Source: Tetragonia tetragonoides (lineage: Eukaryota; Streptophyta; Magnoliopsida; Caryophyllales; Aizoaceae). From it: a DNA stretch of 64,000 nucleotides. Both the position numbers and the translations under genes were made by a program. Every line of letters starts with the position of its first letter. Positions within the stretch are counted from its first letter, which is position 1. The notes under the pieces are model-generated. The model searched no databases. It was given only the letters and a program-made list of their open reading frames with translations, and had not been told where the DNA came from. The DNA is taken from contig CM076152.1 in NCBI GenBank assembly GCA_038025085.1, forward strand, positions 30,011,501 to 30,075,500. Direction: 5' to 3'. Shown in pieces: positions 22,360-35,847 of this stretch.

Positions 22360-25300
22360 TGTGATACCCCAATATTTTCTATATTTATTATTTAGATTTA
22401 AATGCATTGTTAAACATATTTATCGTAATTAATTTACGATAATGCAATTCTCGTATTTGAGATTATTCTCGTCATTAAATTATTGAGATCGCAATAATAA
22501 ATATTACTGATTTCATAATTTAATTTATCTAAACGATTTAGTATTTAAACCGCTTTACGCATTTGAGAGCAATTACTATTTAAACCGCTTTGCGCATTTG
22601 AGAGCAATTTCACGGTACACCCTTGAACTTTGATGAAATGCACACAAGATACATCTAAGTTTCAAAATGCACCATATACCCTTAAAGTATTAGACTTTTG
22701 TCTGCCATATGCACATCTAGTTAAGGGACTTAACGTCATCCCTTTGCTGTGAAATACTTCCATGTTTCTTACAATGATAATTATACTTTTGATTTTTTTT
22801 ATCTAGTGAAAATTTCACCCAAAGAAATTGTCAAGCGCCTCTCAAAAAAATTCGAAGAGCACTTATGAAAATATAAATTCAAGAACTTGCAATTTCATAT
22901 ATATGCCAACATGTTTTGTAATTAATAAATATTATTCGTTCACTATATCCAGTTATTCTATATTACATCATCATTTGTATAGTAGTACTGCTTAAGAGAC
23001 AATAAAGAAATGCATCCAGTTCAATACCATCAGTGACCAGGAAAGTGAGCATCAACTACAAATTTTCATTTTTAGCTTACAAGTCACAACTAATTGGGAA
23101 CAAACATGCACCAGTAAGGGCGATATTCCTTTTTTTTGGTGCGAGTAAGGGCGATATTTATGGGTAACCAATTTTTCAGATCGACAATTTTGTGAACCGT
23201 GTAATAACTGGAACTAGACAAAGAAAACATAACCTAAATAATAAAGATATATTAGTAAGAATGAAGTATTTAGTTACTAAAGGTTGTAAACAAACTTTTT
23301 GTTAAAAAAAAAATTGAGAAAAAACATGATAAAAGTGCTCCAGTATTATGGTTTTTTGGTTAACCGAATTTCTTCAGATACCAGACCGAGAAATAAAAAA
23401 AAAAAGTTGTTTGATTAACTGAACCACTTTAAATGGACAAATAGATTTGCATTGGTAATCGAATTTTTTGTGCGACTTTTAAAATTTTTATACTTTGAAA
23501 GTACATTTCAAAATTAGTCTAATGCATATACTTTCAAATCATAATTCATAGATTTTTTTTTTTATAAATTTACGATCAAAGATTACAAAGTTTAACCTCA
23601 AAAAAGCAAATATAAAGTTTAATGGGAATAAAGGGAATAATAAAAAAAAATACAAGAATAAAAGAAAAAAAGGAGTTGAGATTTTAGGAAATATGTTGCC
23701 AAACATGATATTATTTTGTCCAAGAACTTCCCCTTATAAGTTTTTTTTGTTTAAATTCCAACAACTTGACAGTCAAGAGATGGCGTTAGTATTTCATGTA
23801 GTTCTAGACCAAAACCTAAAGTTTAGGGGTATACCATGCATTTTGCAAGTTGGTTGTATCTGGTGTACATTATGCCAAACTTTAGGGGCCCGTGGTGAAA
23901 TTTCCCTAATTTAAATAGTGTATTTTCAGAAATAGAGTTTTTATGAGGATTTAATTAAATAAATAAAATAAGATTTGGAGTCCTACTCCAACTAGATTAG
24001 GGTCAAGTCAAACTTGGGCAAGAGGAGACTATAAATAGGACCAAAGGGTCACCTTTGGACCCTTTGTTCAGCATATTATAACCGTGCACTTTCTCCCTCA
24101 CAAATCACTTTCTGTCTCTTCATTCTCCCTCTCTCTCACGCAACTTTCTCTCTCTCCCCTTGCTCAACCCGACCGGCGACAACCCAAAGGACCACCGCCG
24201 GTGAGTCGTCGCTGCCAGGCCGCCATAGGGCCGCCGTGGCTGGCGCTCTTTCTCTCTCTTTCTCTCTCACGCTCCCTCCTTCTCTCTCCCCTGTTTTTCC
24301 CCTGTTTTCCCCTTCTCTCTCCTCTATTTTCGTGCGTTCACGGCGGCCAACCACTGGCGAATCCGCCACCACTGGCGTCCCGATGCCGGCCAACCACCGC
24401 CCGACCGCGAGACCAAGGGAGGTCCGGTCGAGCCTCGTGGTGGGGGTGGCGGTGGGTGAGCGTGGGAGGTCGAATTTCGCGTTTTTGTTTTCGTGGTCTT
24501 GAGCTTGATTTCGAAAATAAAAGAAAATTAAATTTTTTAATTAAACTGATTTATTTTTTGATTTTCAGCAATTTTAATTCTTGTTTTAATTGTTTACAGA
24601 GTTTTACAAGTCCGATTGTCAATTTTCAAAAGCCTAGATTGGTTAGAAAAATTCAAAGAATTTAATGATGCTCTCAGATTTAATTTACGACAACGTTTCA
24701 ATTTTATGGATTAGAATTTCTAATTCGGTAATTTGTTTTAATTAGGATCCGAGACCCGTTCGTGAACTCAAACGCTTCTTAGGACTCTTAATAGCTTAGG
24801 AGCGTAAGACAAAGTAAGCTAACATGCCAACCTTCTTCCAAATCACAAACAAAATATTTGTTCTTGCTACGTGCTATTTGTGAATAATTATTAAATACAT
24901 ATTCAATGCATGATTTAATTATTCTCGTTTATAATCATGATTATGATTTATGCTATATTAAGCATGTACACTGTTGGGATTTGTTTATGATGTATAATCA
25001 TGAATATCGAATTTATATGATGTTAAATAACTCATATATTAATTATTAAAGTAATTCATGAATTATGAATTTAATTGCTTCTACGCATGTAAGTCATGTG
25101 AAATTATGATGGATCGCTGGTCGTATGAATTATATGTACCTTATATGTTGATATGATTACTTGTTAAAGTGGAATCATGTTATTGTGCAGAAGTTTTCTA
25201 TTATAATCCATTAGTCGCCTAATTGCATAAATTGGTTGTCAATCATGTTAACTTGAATATAAGTTAAATTGGACTCTTAGTTCCCCAGTCATTATTATAT

Positions 25301-26237
25301 AAGTTCTTATTGAACCTCGCATGTTAAATGAATTAATAAAGAGAATAAGGCTCCTAATGGATCCCTAGGAGTAGTCGAGCTTCGGAGTGCACTAATGAGT
25401 GTTACTCAAGGGATGAGTGATTCCCAAATCTTTACTCTCTCATTATGGATACAACGATGTTGTATTCAGGACGGATCATTCTCCGTTTATTACGTTCTCT
25501 TGACTAACCATAAGTTACCTCGAGGTAGTGTGCACACTAGAGTCTTTAAGTCCATGGCAAGATTATTTTTCAAGGCTTCGCCTCATAAACATCGTAGATG
25601 GTATGTCCTCGGTTTATGTAAAGATGAGCGTCGTGTCTTGGTATTCCACCAAATGGCTTGCCTAGCTCTCTTATAACTCTTCAATATGAATTATGTCTTG
25701 TGTGATCATTAAATAAGATAATATTGAATGAGGTGTCTGATATGACTATTTGCTTATGTGTGAGTGAAAATGAATTTCAAAGATTCTTCAAAAACCCAGG
25801 TAAGGTTTGCGAAAAGGTTTTTACTGGGTTTGGATGTTAATTACTCAGTTTATCTGATTTTTGTTTTGTTTTCCTTTTCTTCTGTTCCCGTCATGGAAAT
25901 TATTTGTGTAGGTAATGCAGAGTGAGGACGTCTTAAACTTGGCGTAGCTATTAAGTTTCCGCTTTTGAACTCTGGTTTGATTTGGATTGTCGCCCGCGTG
26001 TTTTGGGCTATAAATATTGATAACAATTTAAGTTCACTATTTAGACAATGTTGGATAATGTTTATTAATCTTAGTTTCCATTTAGAAATACCTATTCTTT
26101 CTTTCTACTTAGTACTTACTCCTTAGTGATAAATGTTGTAGCAGCACCCTTGGGTTTGTGACGGTTCAGTGGTGTCGAGTCATGGATAATGATGTCGATA
26201 GTTCCCAGTAAATCGTTGTGAATTCGAGGGTGTTACA
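22360..26237 (+). repeat. 3' LTR of the Tekay element (with nested MITE)
   Basis: It has the same ends as the 5' LTR. Its TATA box TATAAATA is at 24030-24037. It lacks the Helitron but holds a MITE of about 1.3 kb at 22607-23907. A 34-bp direct duplication (ATTTAAACCGCTTTRCGCAT..., near 22543 and 22577) lies just before that MITE. Confidence 0.9.
22607..23907. mobile_element. long-TIR MITE (Mutator-like), about 1.3 kb
   Basis: The segment is absent from the 5' LTR. The first about 130 bp (TTTCACGGTACACCC..., ...CATCTAGTTAAGGGACTTAA) and the last about 130 bp (reverse complement GGGAAATTTCACCACGGG...) are imperfect inverted repeats. They share CAAAATGCA, TATACCC and AACGYCATC at matching positions. 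No transposase is seen. Long divergent TIRs suggest a Mutator-like origin; no clear target duplication is visible. Confidence 0.7.
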
Positions 26238-26807
26238 CCGCATGGCCCCACCATGGCCTATCCACGTCCACCATCTGAAATCCTTGAGAACTATGGCGAC
26301 TGGATGATGGCGAAACAAACACGCAAGCGTACTTCCAAGAACACCACCAGTAATGGTGGAGGAAGAGAGCAGGGAAACAAAACACCACGGGCCAACAACG
26401 GACGTCAACGGGAAAATGGTCCAAGACCGCGCCGTGAGCAGAACCGGACTGAACCCAGTTCGGTCCGCATACTTTCAAGAAATAAATCAAATTTGGAAGG
26501 TCCTCAAAACTCGAGATCTCGTTTTGCTGCACTCGAAAATATGGGAACTGAAGACGCTATTCCTCGATCCTCGAATGAAATCAAGGAGGCAGGTGAAGAA
26601 ATTTTGGAACATAATTTTGAGCATATTGTTGAGATTCCTTCCCCAACTGAACTAATGATCGAAGAAAATATCACGGAGTATATGATCTCTTCCTCTGATA
26701 TTATCCCAACCTCAAACTTGGGTGATAATTCCTTTTCTTTTATTATCACTGTAGCAAATAAAGAGAAAATAATGCCACCAACTGACACTCCTAAAAGGAT
26801 TCCCTAA
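26238..26807 (+). pseudogene. LINE ORF1, 3' part
   Basis: It resumes directly after the gypsy target duplication with YPRPPSEILENYGDWMMAKQ, the usual sequence after the zinc knuckle in plant L1 ORF1 (YGxWMxV). A basic RNA-binding stretch (RKRTSKNTTSNGGGR, PRPRREQNRTEP) and an acidic tail follow. The TAA at 26805-26807 ends ORF1. Joined to 10548-11502 it completes a single LINE protein split by about 14.7 kb. Confidence 0.85.
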
Positions 26808-27348
26808 ATTCCCATGTCCGTCCACTACAAAGCTCACACTCAACAAAAAAACTCATGACCAAACTAATGCCCACTCCCATGACACTCCCATGACCATACT
26901 CCATGACATCCCCAATGCCAATCTCACTGCCTTCACCAACATGACACCTCCCCACGTTATTGCCTCTTTCCATACTCGTGAGCCCCTCAAATCCATCACA
27001 AACTCATTCCTCTCACCCTTCCAGCGTATCTTTCCCCATCACGGCATGAGTATGGTGAATGCACTTGCACACAAGAACGACCTGCCATATTGTGAGCACA
27101 TGGATACTAGTAGTGCCTCTCCAAATTCGTCGCACAACCCAGATGAGTTGTTGCCCTTGGTTGATCAACATGACACCACTAATCCAAGATTTGAAGCGTC
27201 CAATGCCACTGAAGCCCCTATGCAAATTGGGACTCCCATGAATCGAATAGTCACGTGAGCTCTGCTCACCAGGGTTGTTAATTATTCCCTTTGCCATATG
27301 TATATGGTCTTTGAATCGTGGATATCACGCCACAATCTATTAATGTTT

Positions 27349-30300
27349 CCCATGAAGATGCTATTTTGGAATACTCGTGGTGCTGCTAGTCGAGAGTTTT
27401 TAAACACTCCCAAAGAATTAATTCACCTACACAAACCCACCATCCTTGCCTTAGTGGAGACTTGGATTAGTGGTACCCAAGCTGATCGGGTGTGTGATCG
27501 AATTGGCTATGATGGTCGACTGCATGTCAAAGCTCAAGGATTCAATGGAGGGATATGATTTCTCTGGAAAACTGCAGATGTCAACATTCTACCACTTGCA
27601 ATTCACCAGCAACACATTACGGTTGATATATCTCGTCGTGGGGAGAAACCATGGATCCTCTCGGCAATTTATGGAAGCCCTAACACTCAAAGACGAGAGG
27701 AATTATGGGCAAACCTTTCTAATTTTGCTCAAAACAACAGTATGCATTGGATCCTCGCAGGCGACTTCAATGAGACCCGCACTCTAGATGAACGTACTGG
27801 TTCTTCTGCGAGAATGGATTGGAGATGTAGAAGATTCAATCAATGGGTTGATGACTCTCAACTGATTGATCTTGATTACCTAGGTCCAAAGTTCACTTGG
27901 AACCGAGGTAATACACCCTCCACGCGTACTAGCGCCTGCCTTGATAGAGCCTTTTGTCACATTCTATGGCGTGAATTATTTCCCGAAGCTGCAGTGCAAC
28001 ACCTTGTGACTAATTGCTCAGACCACTGCTCCCTTCTCGTAAGTTGGATGGCTTTAATGACATAGATTCTAGCAATAGGCCGTTTCACTTTCAAGCGGCT
28101 TGGCTCTACATGAGAGCTTCCAAGATTTCTTTGAGCAAAAATGGCCAGAAGGTACTCCTCTTCCAAGAGCTCTTGCTTTGATTACTAGGAAATTGCTTGA
28201 GTGGAACAAGGATGTCTTTGAAAATCTTTTTAGACGCAAGAAAAGAGTGTGGGCTCAGCTTGGCGGCATCCAAGGAAGGATAGTAGAAAGAGTCACAACG
28301 GACTTGTTACGTCTTGAATATGAGCTTCTACAGGAGCTAGATCAAGTTCTAGATAAAATCAATCTTTTTTTATCTCAAAAGTCTAGAATGGAATCTTTAT
28401 TGGATGGTAATTGAAACTCAACATATTTCTATGCAAGCACCATAGTTCGAAGAAAAAGAAATTGAATTGAGGCGCTACAAGATCAAGATGGTAATTGGAT
28501 CTTTGAACCTTCTGAACTTCGTGCTTTAGTGACGGGTTATTTCGAATCTCTCTATACTAATGATAATACAAGATCAGGGCCGTTTGACCTCTGGTGAGGT
28601 CGATTCCCAACACTCACTCCTAATGAATACAGGATGCATGCTAAGAAATTTACAAGCAGTGAAGTCAAGGAAGCATTGGATAATCTAAGTCCATTCAAAG
28701 CACCAAGGCCCGATGGATTTCTCGTCGTCTTCTATCAGCGGCAATGGCATGTCATTAGTAATGAAGTGAATGAGTTACCTCTTTCTATCCTTAATTATGC
28801 GAGCTCCCCAGAAGTGATTAATAAGTCACTTATTGTTCTGATCCCAAAAGTTGAGATACCTGAGAAGGTAATACACTTGAGGCACATTGCACTCTGTAAC
28901 GTCGCATTTAAACTGGTCACTAAATCCATTGTCAATAGGCTCAAGACCATCCTCCCGAAGGTCATCGAGCCTACACAAACTAGCTTTGTCTCGGGTCGCC
29001 AGATAACTGATAACATTGTGATAGTTCAGGAGCTCATTCACTCTATGAGAAATTGTAGAAGCAAGAAGGGAATGATGGCTGTTAAGATCATCTTGGAATA
29101 GACTTATGATCGGGTTCGTTGGTCCTTCCTTAGGGACACACTACTCGATTTAGGGCTTCATATAAATCTCAATGAGTTTATTATGAAATGTGTCAGTACG
29201 ATGCGAATGAAATTCTTATGGAATGGGTCTATGGCTAACGAGTTCGTCCCCTGTCAGGGTGTCCTCCAAGGTGATCTACTATCCCCATATATTTTTGTTC
29301 CATGTATGGAGAGACTTACTCACATCATCAATGAGGGGGCATCATTTTGTGCTTGGAAACCTGTTTATGCGAGTATTAATAAACCTGCCATCTCCCATCT
29401 CTTCTTCGCGAATGACCTTGCTTTATTCACGGAGGCTTCCATGGATCAACTGAATGCGATTAAGTTTTGTCTAGACAAATTTTGTGAAGCATCTAGCGAA
29501 AGAGTTAATTATGGAAAGTCAACTATTTGCTTCTCAAAGGGAGTGGCGATGGACTTGGCTGAAAATATTGGGATCACTGTAGGGATGACGATAATTGATG
29601 ATCTGGGCAATGTATCTGGGGGTTCCAACTACTAAAGGCAAAGTCACACGCAGCACATATACTCACATTTTGGAATGCATTAGCCCTCGCCTAGCGGGCT
29701 GGAAGTGTAAGTACTTGTCAATGGTTGAATGGGTGACCTTGGCCCAATCAGCTATCTTAAGCATAACACATTATTCTATGCAATCGACACTGCTCCCAAA
29801 GTCCGTTTGCGATGATATTGATAAGGAAAGACGGGCTTTGATATGGGGTAGTAAGGAGGAGGCCCGTCGTATGCATTTGGTTATATGGCCCACAGTCACT
29901 CAACCTAAAGCCTCGGGCGGCCTAGGTTTGCGCTCCATGAGGCAAACAAATACAGCCTTTCTCATAAAACTAGTGTGGAGATCATTAACGGAGCCTGAGA
30001 GTTTGTGGTCTAGAGTTGTGCGAAATAAATACTGCTCGAGTCGGTGCGTCGTAGATATGTTCTCTGTATCATGAAGCATGTCGAATAAATGGAGGGGGGT
30101 GGTTGAAGCTTCACCAACGCTTCGGTCTAGGGTTCTCTCAGTGATTGGTCATGGCACAACCACCTTCTTTTGGCTAAACAATTGAGCCATGGCACCTCTT
30201 GGGGATGAAGAACTTGGGCGTACGGTGAGTGAATACTGGTATGGTGAGTACTGGAAGTGGAATGAGTTTTCTCACCATTTCCCTCCCCATGCTCTTGAAT

Positions 30301-31380
30301 GCATTGTTGCTCTTCGTGTGGTACCAGTGCTTAGTGCTCGTGACCGTCTTTCATGGGGCCTGAATAGTTCAGGTCAGTATTCTATTAAATATGCCCTAGA
30401 AATTATCTGAATAGGGGAGATTGAGCCCACGAGCACGAAGTGGAAACAGGCTTGGAAAGTTGCAGTGTCCCAGCGGGTGCGTAATTTCTTGTGGCTTGCA
30501 CTTCACGATAGCTTCCTCTCAAACGCTAATAGGGTGAGACGTCACATTGCTCAAGATGCTTCTTTCCCTGAGTGTGCATGTTTTGAAGAGACATGACTCC
30601 ATATTCTGCGTGATTGTCCAAAAGCCAAGGAACTGTGGCAAGTTATTATCCCTGTGCAGATGCAAAATTCTTTCTTCAATCTCTCCCTCTTTGACTGGGT
30701 TTCCCACAATATTGAAGGAGGTGATGAATGGGCCACCATTTTTGCCACAATAGTTTGGTGGTTATGAAGATGGCAGAACAGTCGTGCTTTAGGGGACCCA
30801 ACTAATATACCCCTTAATAGGAGTGTATTTGTGGTCGCTAAAGGCAATGAGTATTTAGAAGGCTCTTCCAAGCGACAAGAGGCGTTATATGGAAATAAAC
30901 GCACAAGAACTGAGGTGAATATTGGATGGAAGTTGCCTTCACAGGGGTTGATTGATCAAGTTGAACACGGATAAGGCATCCAAGGTTAACCCGGGCCCAG
31001 CAGGAGGTAGAGGGATTCTTCGTGCTGATAATGGCGCCTACGTCAAATAATTCACCATTAAGTTGGGCTTCTGTATCTCTATCATGGCTAAACTAATGGC
31101 GTTACTTCATGGGATTCGTTTAGCCAAGAGCATGCACACTCCAAAATTGTTAGTTGAGACTGACTCGGAGATCACCCATGGCATGCTCCAGGTGTCTACT
31201 CCTCCCTTTACTTCTTATTTCTATATTATTGAACAATGCAAAGAGCTTGTTCGTGACACAAGCTGGACATTTCACATTCAACGTGCTTACCGTGTGGAGA
31301 ACATGGCGGCGGACTGGCTAGCCAACTATAGCTTCGAGAGCAACGAGACGTTTCAAGAATTTGAGGCACCCTTTCCCTAG
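27349..31380 (+). pseudogene. LINE ORF2: endonuclease, reverse transcriptase, RNase H
   Basis: The AP-like endonuclease (EEP) starts MKMLFWNTRGAASREFL and has a stop at 27556-27558. It includes HWILAGDFNETRT and NCSDHCSLLV (SDH box). A frameshift follows near 28070. RT begins at about 28634 (SPFKAPRPDGFLVVFYQ); motif A is damaged (KIILE then TAG at 29099), and motif C reads FFANDLALF, where FADD is expected. The zf-RVT region follows (SVCDDIDKERRALIWGSK, GGLGLRSMRQTNTAF). RNase H (GRGILRADNGAYVK, LVETDSEITHGML, VENMAADWLANYS) ends at the TAG 31378-31380. These are the activities for target-primed reverse transcription, all inactivated. Confidence 0.88.
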
Positions 31381-31488
31381 GATGATGAATGTCTTGTTTG
31401 CTGATCTTGTTGGGGTTTCTACACCTAGGATGATTATTATGTAGTTTTTTATTTCTTTTATTTTTGGGCTTGCATGCCCTCCTCTTCA

Positions 31489-31534
31489 ACCAAAAAAAAA
31501 AAAAAAAAAAAAAAAACAAAACTATCTTTCATAT
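31489..31534 (+). repeat. LINE poly-A tail and 3' target duplication
   Basis: A nearly pure A run (about 31491-31516) is followed by the 16-bp target duplication at 31519-31534, which fixes the LINE 3' boundary and plus orientation. Confidence 0.88.
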
Positions 31535-32021
31535 GGCCTTAGTCGTTTAACTTGGGACATAATGTATAATGAGTTGCAATGTTAAAACTTTCTCTATTTG
31601 TGCCAGTAGTTGAGTCAAAAGCTGCATACAATTGAGCATATATAAACCATAATGGATAAATGGGTTCTTATTTAATTAAAATAGAGCTCTTATAATGTTT
31701 AACATTATTGTCTCTAATGGACAAAAATCCCAAGCATCAAAGTTGTTTGTTTTAACCAAAAATGTTGACGTTGGATAAGGTGTACTTCTACTGATAATAA
31801 CATCTTGTTTCTACTTTTCCAAATGTACAATTGGGAGAAAGATTAAATAGTTATCCAATAGAGTCTATCTGTTTAGAATTGAGTTCAGATAATTATTAAT
31901 CTACCCATCTGGTAATCTACTCATGTGATGTGTGTTACAAAAATAAGTTTTCATTTAATAAACAACATATCAAAAGTAACCAATTGCTACCTCACCCATC
32001 ACATAGGTAGACTACCCACTT
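31535..32021. other. gene-free stretch
   Basis: AT-rich sequence between two LINEs with no coding, repeat or structural signal that I can support. Confidence 0.5.
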
Positions 32022-33640
32022 TGTTTTTTTTTTGAACAACAAAAGGAATATTATTAGGCAACTAATTGCCACAACTCAACAAAAAATAGTCCTAGAGTCC
32101 TCATCTACACGCCAACTGTTTAAGCAAACAGTAATAACCCAAACAAACGTCTAAACCATGCGTACGATAACCCCCCCCCCCCCCCCCCCCCGCCCCCTCC
32201 CACACACCCCCCCCCTCTTTTTTGCTAGTATATCAGCTTCTACATTCCGTTCTCCTAATTACATGAACAATGTTAAAGTCGGGTAAAACAGTCGAATCAA
32301 TTTCACTTTTTGATAATTTAGCATTCTTAAATTAATGGAAGGATCATTACAAAGAAGGCTATGAATGCTACGCCACCATATCAATTAACACTGCACCCCC
32401 ACCTTCTAGGAAGGATTTGGCATAATGTCAAGATCATCTACCATAGCATAGCAAGAGAGAAAACAATTATAACATATACAAAAACATCTAAAACCCACGC
32501 CACGAAATCATCTTCTCTAAGAAGCCCCTTCTTTGCCAAAGTCGAATCAATTTCATTGAAGGTGCTCCAGCATTGCCAAGGACGTTTGTCTTTGTCTTTG
32601 ATCCAACAAACAACATTTGCTAAATCTATCACAATTAATATGAACTTTGCAATGTACCCAATTCTCCTTCTCCTTCAGCATTGAGAGGCCATGATAAATC
32701 GCCATCAGCTCAGCATGGTTTGTGTTCGTGACACCAAGACCAATTGAAAAAACTTCTTGCATATCGCCTATATAGTCTCTGAAAATTCCGTCACAACCTG
32801 CAAGAACAGGTTCACCAATAACGGAGCCAACCGTATTGATCCATTGCAAGCCAATCTAGAAGCAAGGCTTTTCAATTCTGGTCATTGGTTCAACTTATTA
32901 TCGGAGTGTTGCTTAATTGACCCCATTTCAGTTAAACATAGGGAAGAATCCCGACCCATTGATGAAAGCAAGAAAGACCAAGAGATATAAATGCTTAATC
33001 CACCACCAAACCCTCATTTTTATGAGATCAACAACCTCCGCTGCTGGAATAGTATTTTGATGAAAACATTTCTGGTTACGAGAGAGCCAAATGGACCATA
33101 AAGTTGCATGAAAAACACAAGACGAATTTCGTCCAACATGAGAATTAATAGTTTGTACATGCCAGTGCAACAAAATCTCCTTAACAGTTCTAGGACTACA
33201 CCACGCTACTCTCCACCAAAGTGAATCAGTTACCAAACTTCTTGTGCATAGGAGCAGGATACAAAAAAGTGTTGAGAAGTCTCATACTCAGCCATACAAA
33301 GGGGACAAAGCTTGATGTCATCATCCAGAGGTACCCCTCGCAAGCACAGATTACTCTTCGAGGCAACCCTGTCTTGAGGTACTTGCTGTGTGAAAATTTG
33401 TACTTTGCTAAGAACATGAGCCTTGTGTTAATAAGACTAGCTAACTCCCAGTAACTGCTACTATCTTGTGTTAGTAATGTATAACATCGTTTTACAGAGA
33501 CTTCACTGTGAATCTCATGCTTCCAAATAAGAGAATATTCTGTTTCGTTGTTAAGACATACTGGTTGAATAAGCTGCTAGAGCCGCTCGTGAGCTTCCCC
33601 CCTCCCAACTGCGCAACATCCTTCTATAAAAAGAAGAATC
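32022..33640 (-). mobile_element. 5'-truncated LINE (zf-RVT and RNase H), minus strand
   Basis: The poly-T at 32022-32031 is the poly-A tail on the minus strand. Upstream on that strand are RNase H (EPVLAGCDGIFRDYIGDM, then TNTNHAELMAIYHGLSML; 32553-32849), an ATLWSIWLSRNQKCFHQ segment (32928-33236), and a zf-RVT-like segment with AKYKFSHSKYLKTGLPRR (33226-33417). Frames shift between parts. RT and endonuclease are missing. Confidence 0.7.
32171..32216. repeat. C-tract (poly-C with CACACA interruption)
   Basis: A run of 21 C, then CGCCCCCTCCCACACACCC and further C. It lies inside the truncated LINE 3' UTR region. Such tracts can form i-motif/G-quadruplex structures and are prone to length error in assemblies. 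Confidence 0.9.
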
Positions 33641-33904
33641 GTCGTCTGTCATTAGCTGCTTCCTGAAACATTTCAGCAACATAAGACTCTTTCTACATGC
33701 TTATGACAATGAATATTTAGATAGAACCATAATTTTTTACAATGTTGAAACTATGCTTATTGCCCATTGGAGCATAATGTGACATTCATGAAACAACTTA
33801 CTAGGCTCTGATAGCACGTAAATAATATGAATCACACACAGTTGCTTAATTATATCGGTCTAATGAGATAAAAGACCATATATATATAGAGGTATATATA
33901 TATA

Positions 33905-34532
33905 TATGAGATCATAAAATATTATTCTAGAATACTTTAGATATTATCACAATCTTCTAATATATATCTGGAATATTCTCAACTAATATTTATCTGGAAT
34001 AACCGAAAATATGGATTTTGACCAACCCTTGACCGCCACGTCACCAGAGGGGGTCCAAAGGTCAAACGGTCAATCGTAGGCCGACACGTGGCAGCCAAGG
34101 GGCTATAAAGAAAGCCCCCTAAAATTCCGGGAATATTCCTAAGCGCGTCAGCATGATTGATCTGACCAGCTTGGCCCATAGATACTACAAATGGTAGGCC
34201 TATTTACCGAGGCGCTGAGGTTTTCGCCTGACATCTGACAGGTTATGGGATTCCGTGACCTAAAGCTGACGTCCTATAAATATATGGTCACTGTGCATTT
34301 CAGGTAACAATTAATTTTTCTCTCTAGCACTACTTCCAAGATATTCTATCTCTCTGGATTTTCTCTCTCTACCTGCAAATATCTGACTTAACCGTCGGAG
34401 GGGCCCCTCCCGGAAAACCCCCGGAGCAGTCATGTTTTCTCGTTTGCAGGTCGCCCGTTTAGACCTTCGATTCAGGAGCTCCCTCAACTCGATACACTTC
34501 TAGTCAACCCCTCAAAAAGAACCCCGAAACAA
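33905..34532 (+). mobile_element. probable solo LTR (Ty3/gypsy Tat-like) or LTR remnant
   Basis: A promoter-like module has TATAAATA at 34275-34282 and a CT-rich leader (TTTTCTCTCTCTACCTGC). It ends ACCGTCGGAGGGGCCCCTC, CCGGAAAACCCCCGGAG and a GCAGGT step, then CCCCGAAACA. The CGTCGGAGGGG...CCCCCGG block is typical of the 3' part of Tat-type gypsy LTRs. No internal region or second LTR is present, and I could not fix TG..CA ends or a target duplication. Confidence 0.4.
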
Positions 34533-35847
34533 TTTCGATATCGTAGCTAACTATAAACGTTGAGATTGATGGATGGCTTAATAATTACATTGATTGATAC
34601 ATCTATTTATTTATATGCAAGCTATTAAAGAGAGAGCATCTATAAAGAAGACAACTAAACTAATCAATTGTTATGATCAAGGAGTAGAATATTAACATCC
34701 TAAGAATAGAAGATACAAAGAGAAAATTATGGGAGAGAATAACTGAAAATAATGAAGAAATAGATACTCTGATTATTCTCTAATACAAACGATCTCGATA
34801 ACTTACTCATGTTTTCAATAATCTCAATTTCATGTGGCCTCCGTTGCAACATCTCAATATAAATCAAGCTCAATATCCTATTATCATGAGTGTGCAACAA
34901 AATTAAGTGTATATTAACTTTGGAAGATAAAAAAAAGAGAAACATATCTCAATAATAACTTTAAAAGTCCAAAAAAAAAAAAGCATGGACATATGTGCTG
35001 ATCAACTCGCGTTCCCAACTCTGGTACAATTGGCTGCATAACTGAGAAAAAATAAAAATAAATTAAGTCATATAATTGGAAAAATATGCAAGTATCAAAA
35101 TTTTGATGAGTATAAGATGATGATTTAGGGCATACAATTTTTCCAAACATTGTGTTTCACTATAGTCTTGACTGAATTAACAATAGCCCTGAAAAAAAAA
35201 AAATTCTTCATATTCAGAATTAAGTTTGTGTCTAAATTATTTAGGTAGATGAAGTTGACCATATTACTTGTAATAAGCCGCCATGATTGTCCAACTTAAC
35301 GATTGCAATTAATTAGTTCGTCGTGTTCTTTAAGAAATAATGAAGGCTGGTTGTATATTTAGGCAAAAAAGAAACAGAGTCATAGACGGTTTCTCTTATT
35401 TATTTATTTTTGGAAATAAATGCATGGATCAACGCTTCATGGTGATTGTGGACTATGGTGCCGGTGGTGTGGTGATCAAAATTAAAACAAATAAAAAAAA
35501 AAAAAAGGTGCAAATATCGATTTTAATGCATTTTGTCACCTGATTTTGTTTTTTTAATTTTATTTTGTTTTTTCATATAAATATTTTTTTTTTTGGCGCA
35601 AGATAACTATTAACAGTTTGTTACCTTTTGCTAGTTGATAATATTAGGATTCTTTTTGGTAAGCATAGGAGTCTTAGAAAACTTTCCGAAAAAAAGTCCA
35701 TGTTAAATTGCTGTATATATTTATTATTGGCAGCTTGGAGTTATTACAACATAATCAAATAAGTTTGGCCTAAGAGAACTCAATTTTTTTAATCATCCTG
35801 ATCAGCCACCTCCAACATCGATCACCACCGCCTAGCCTACCTCAGAC
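34533..35847. other. gene-free stretch
   Basis: AT-rich, with short A and T runs. No coding frame with plausible composition and no clear transposon termini. Confidence 0.45.
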
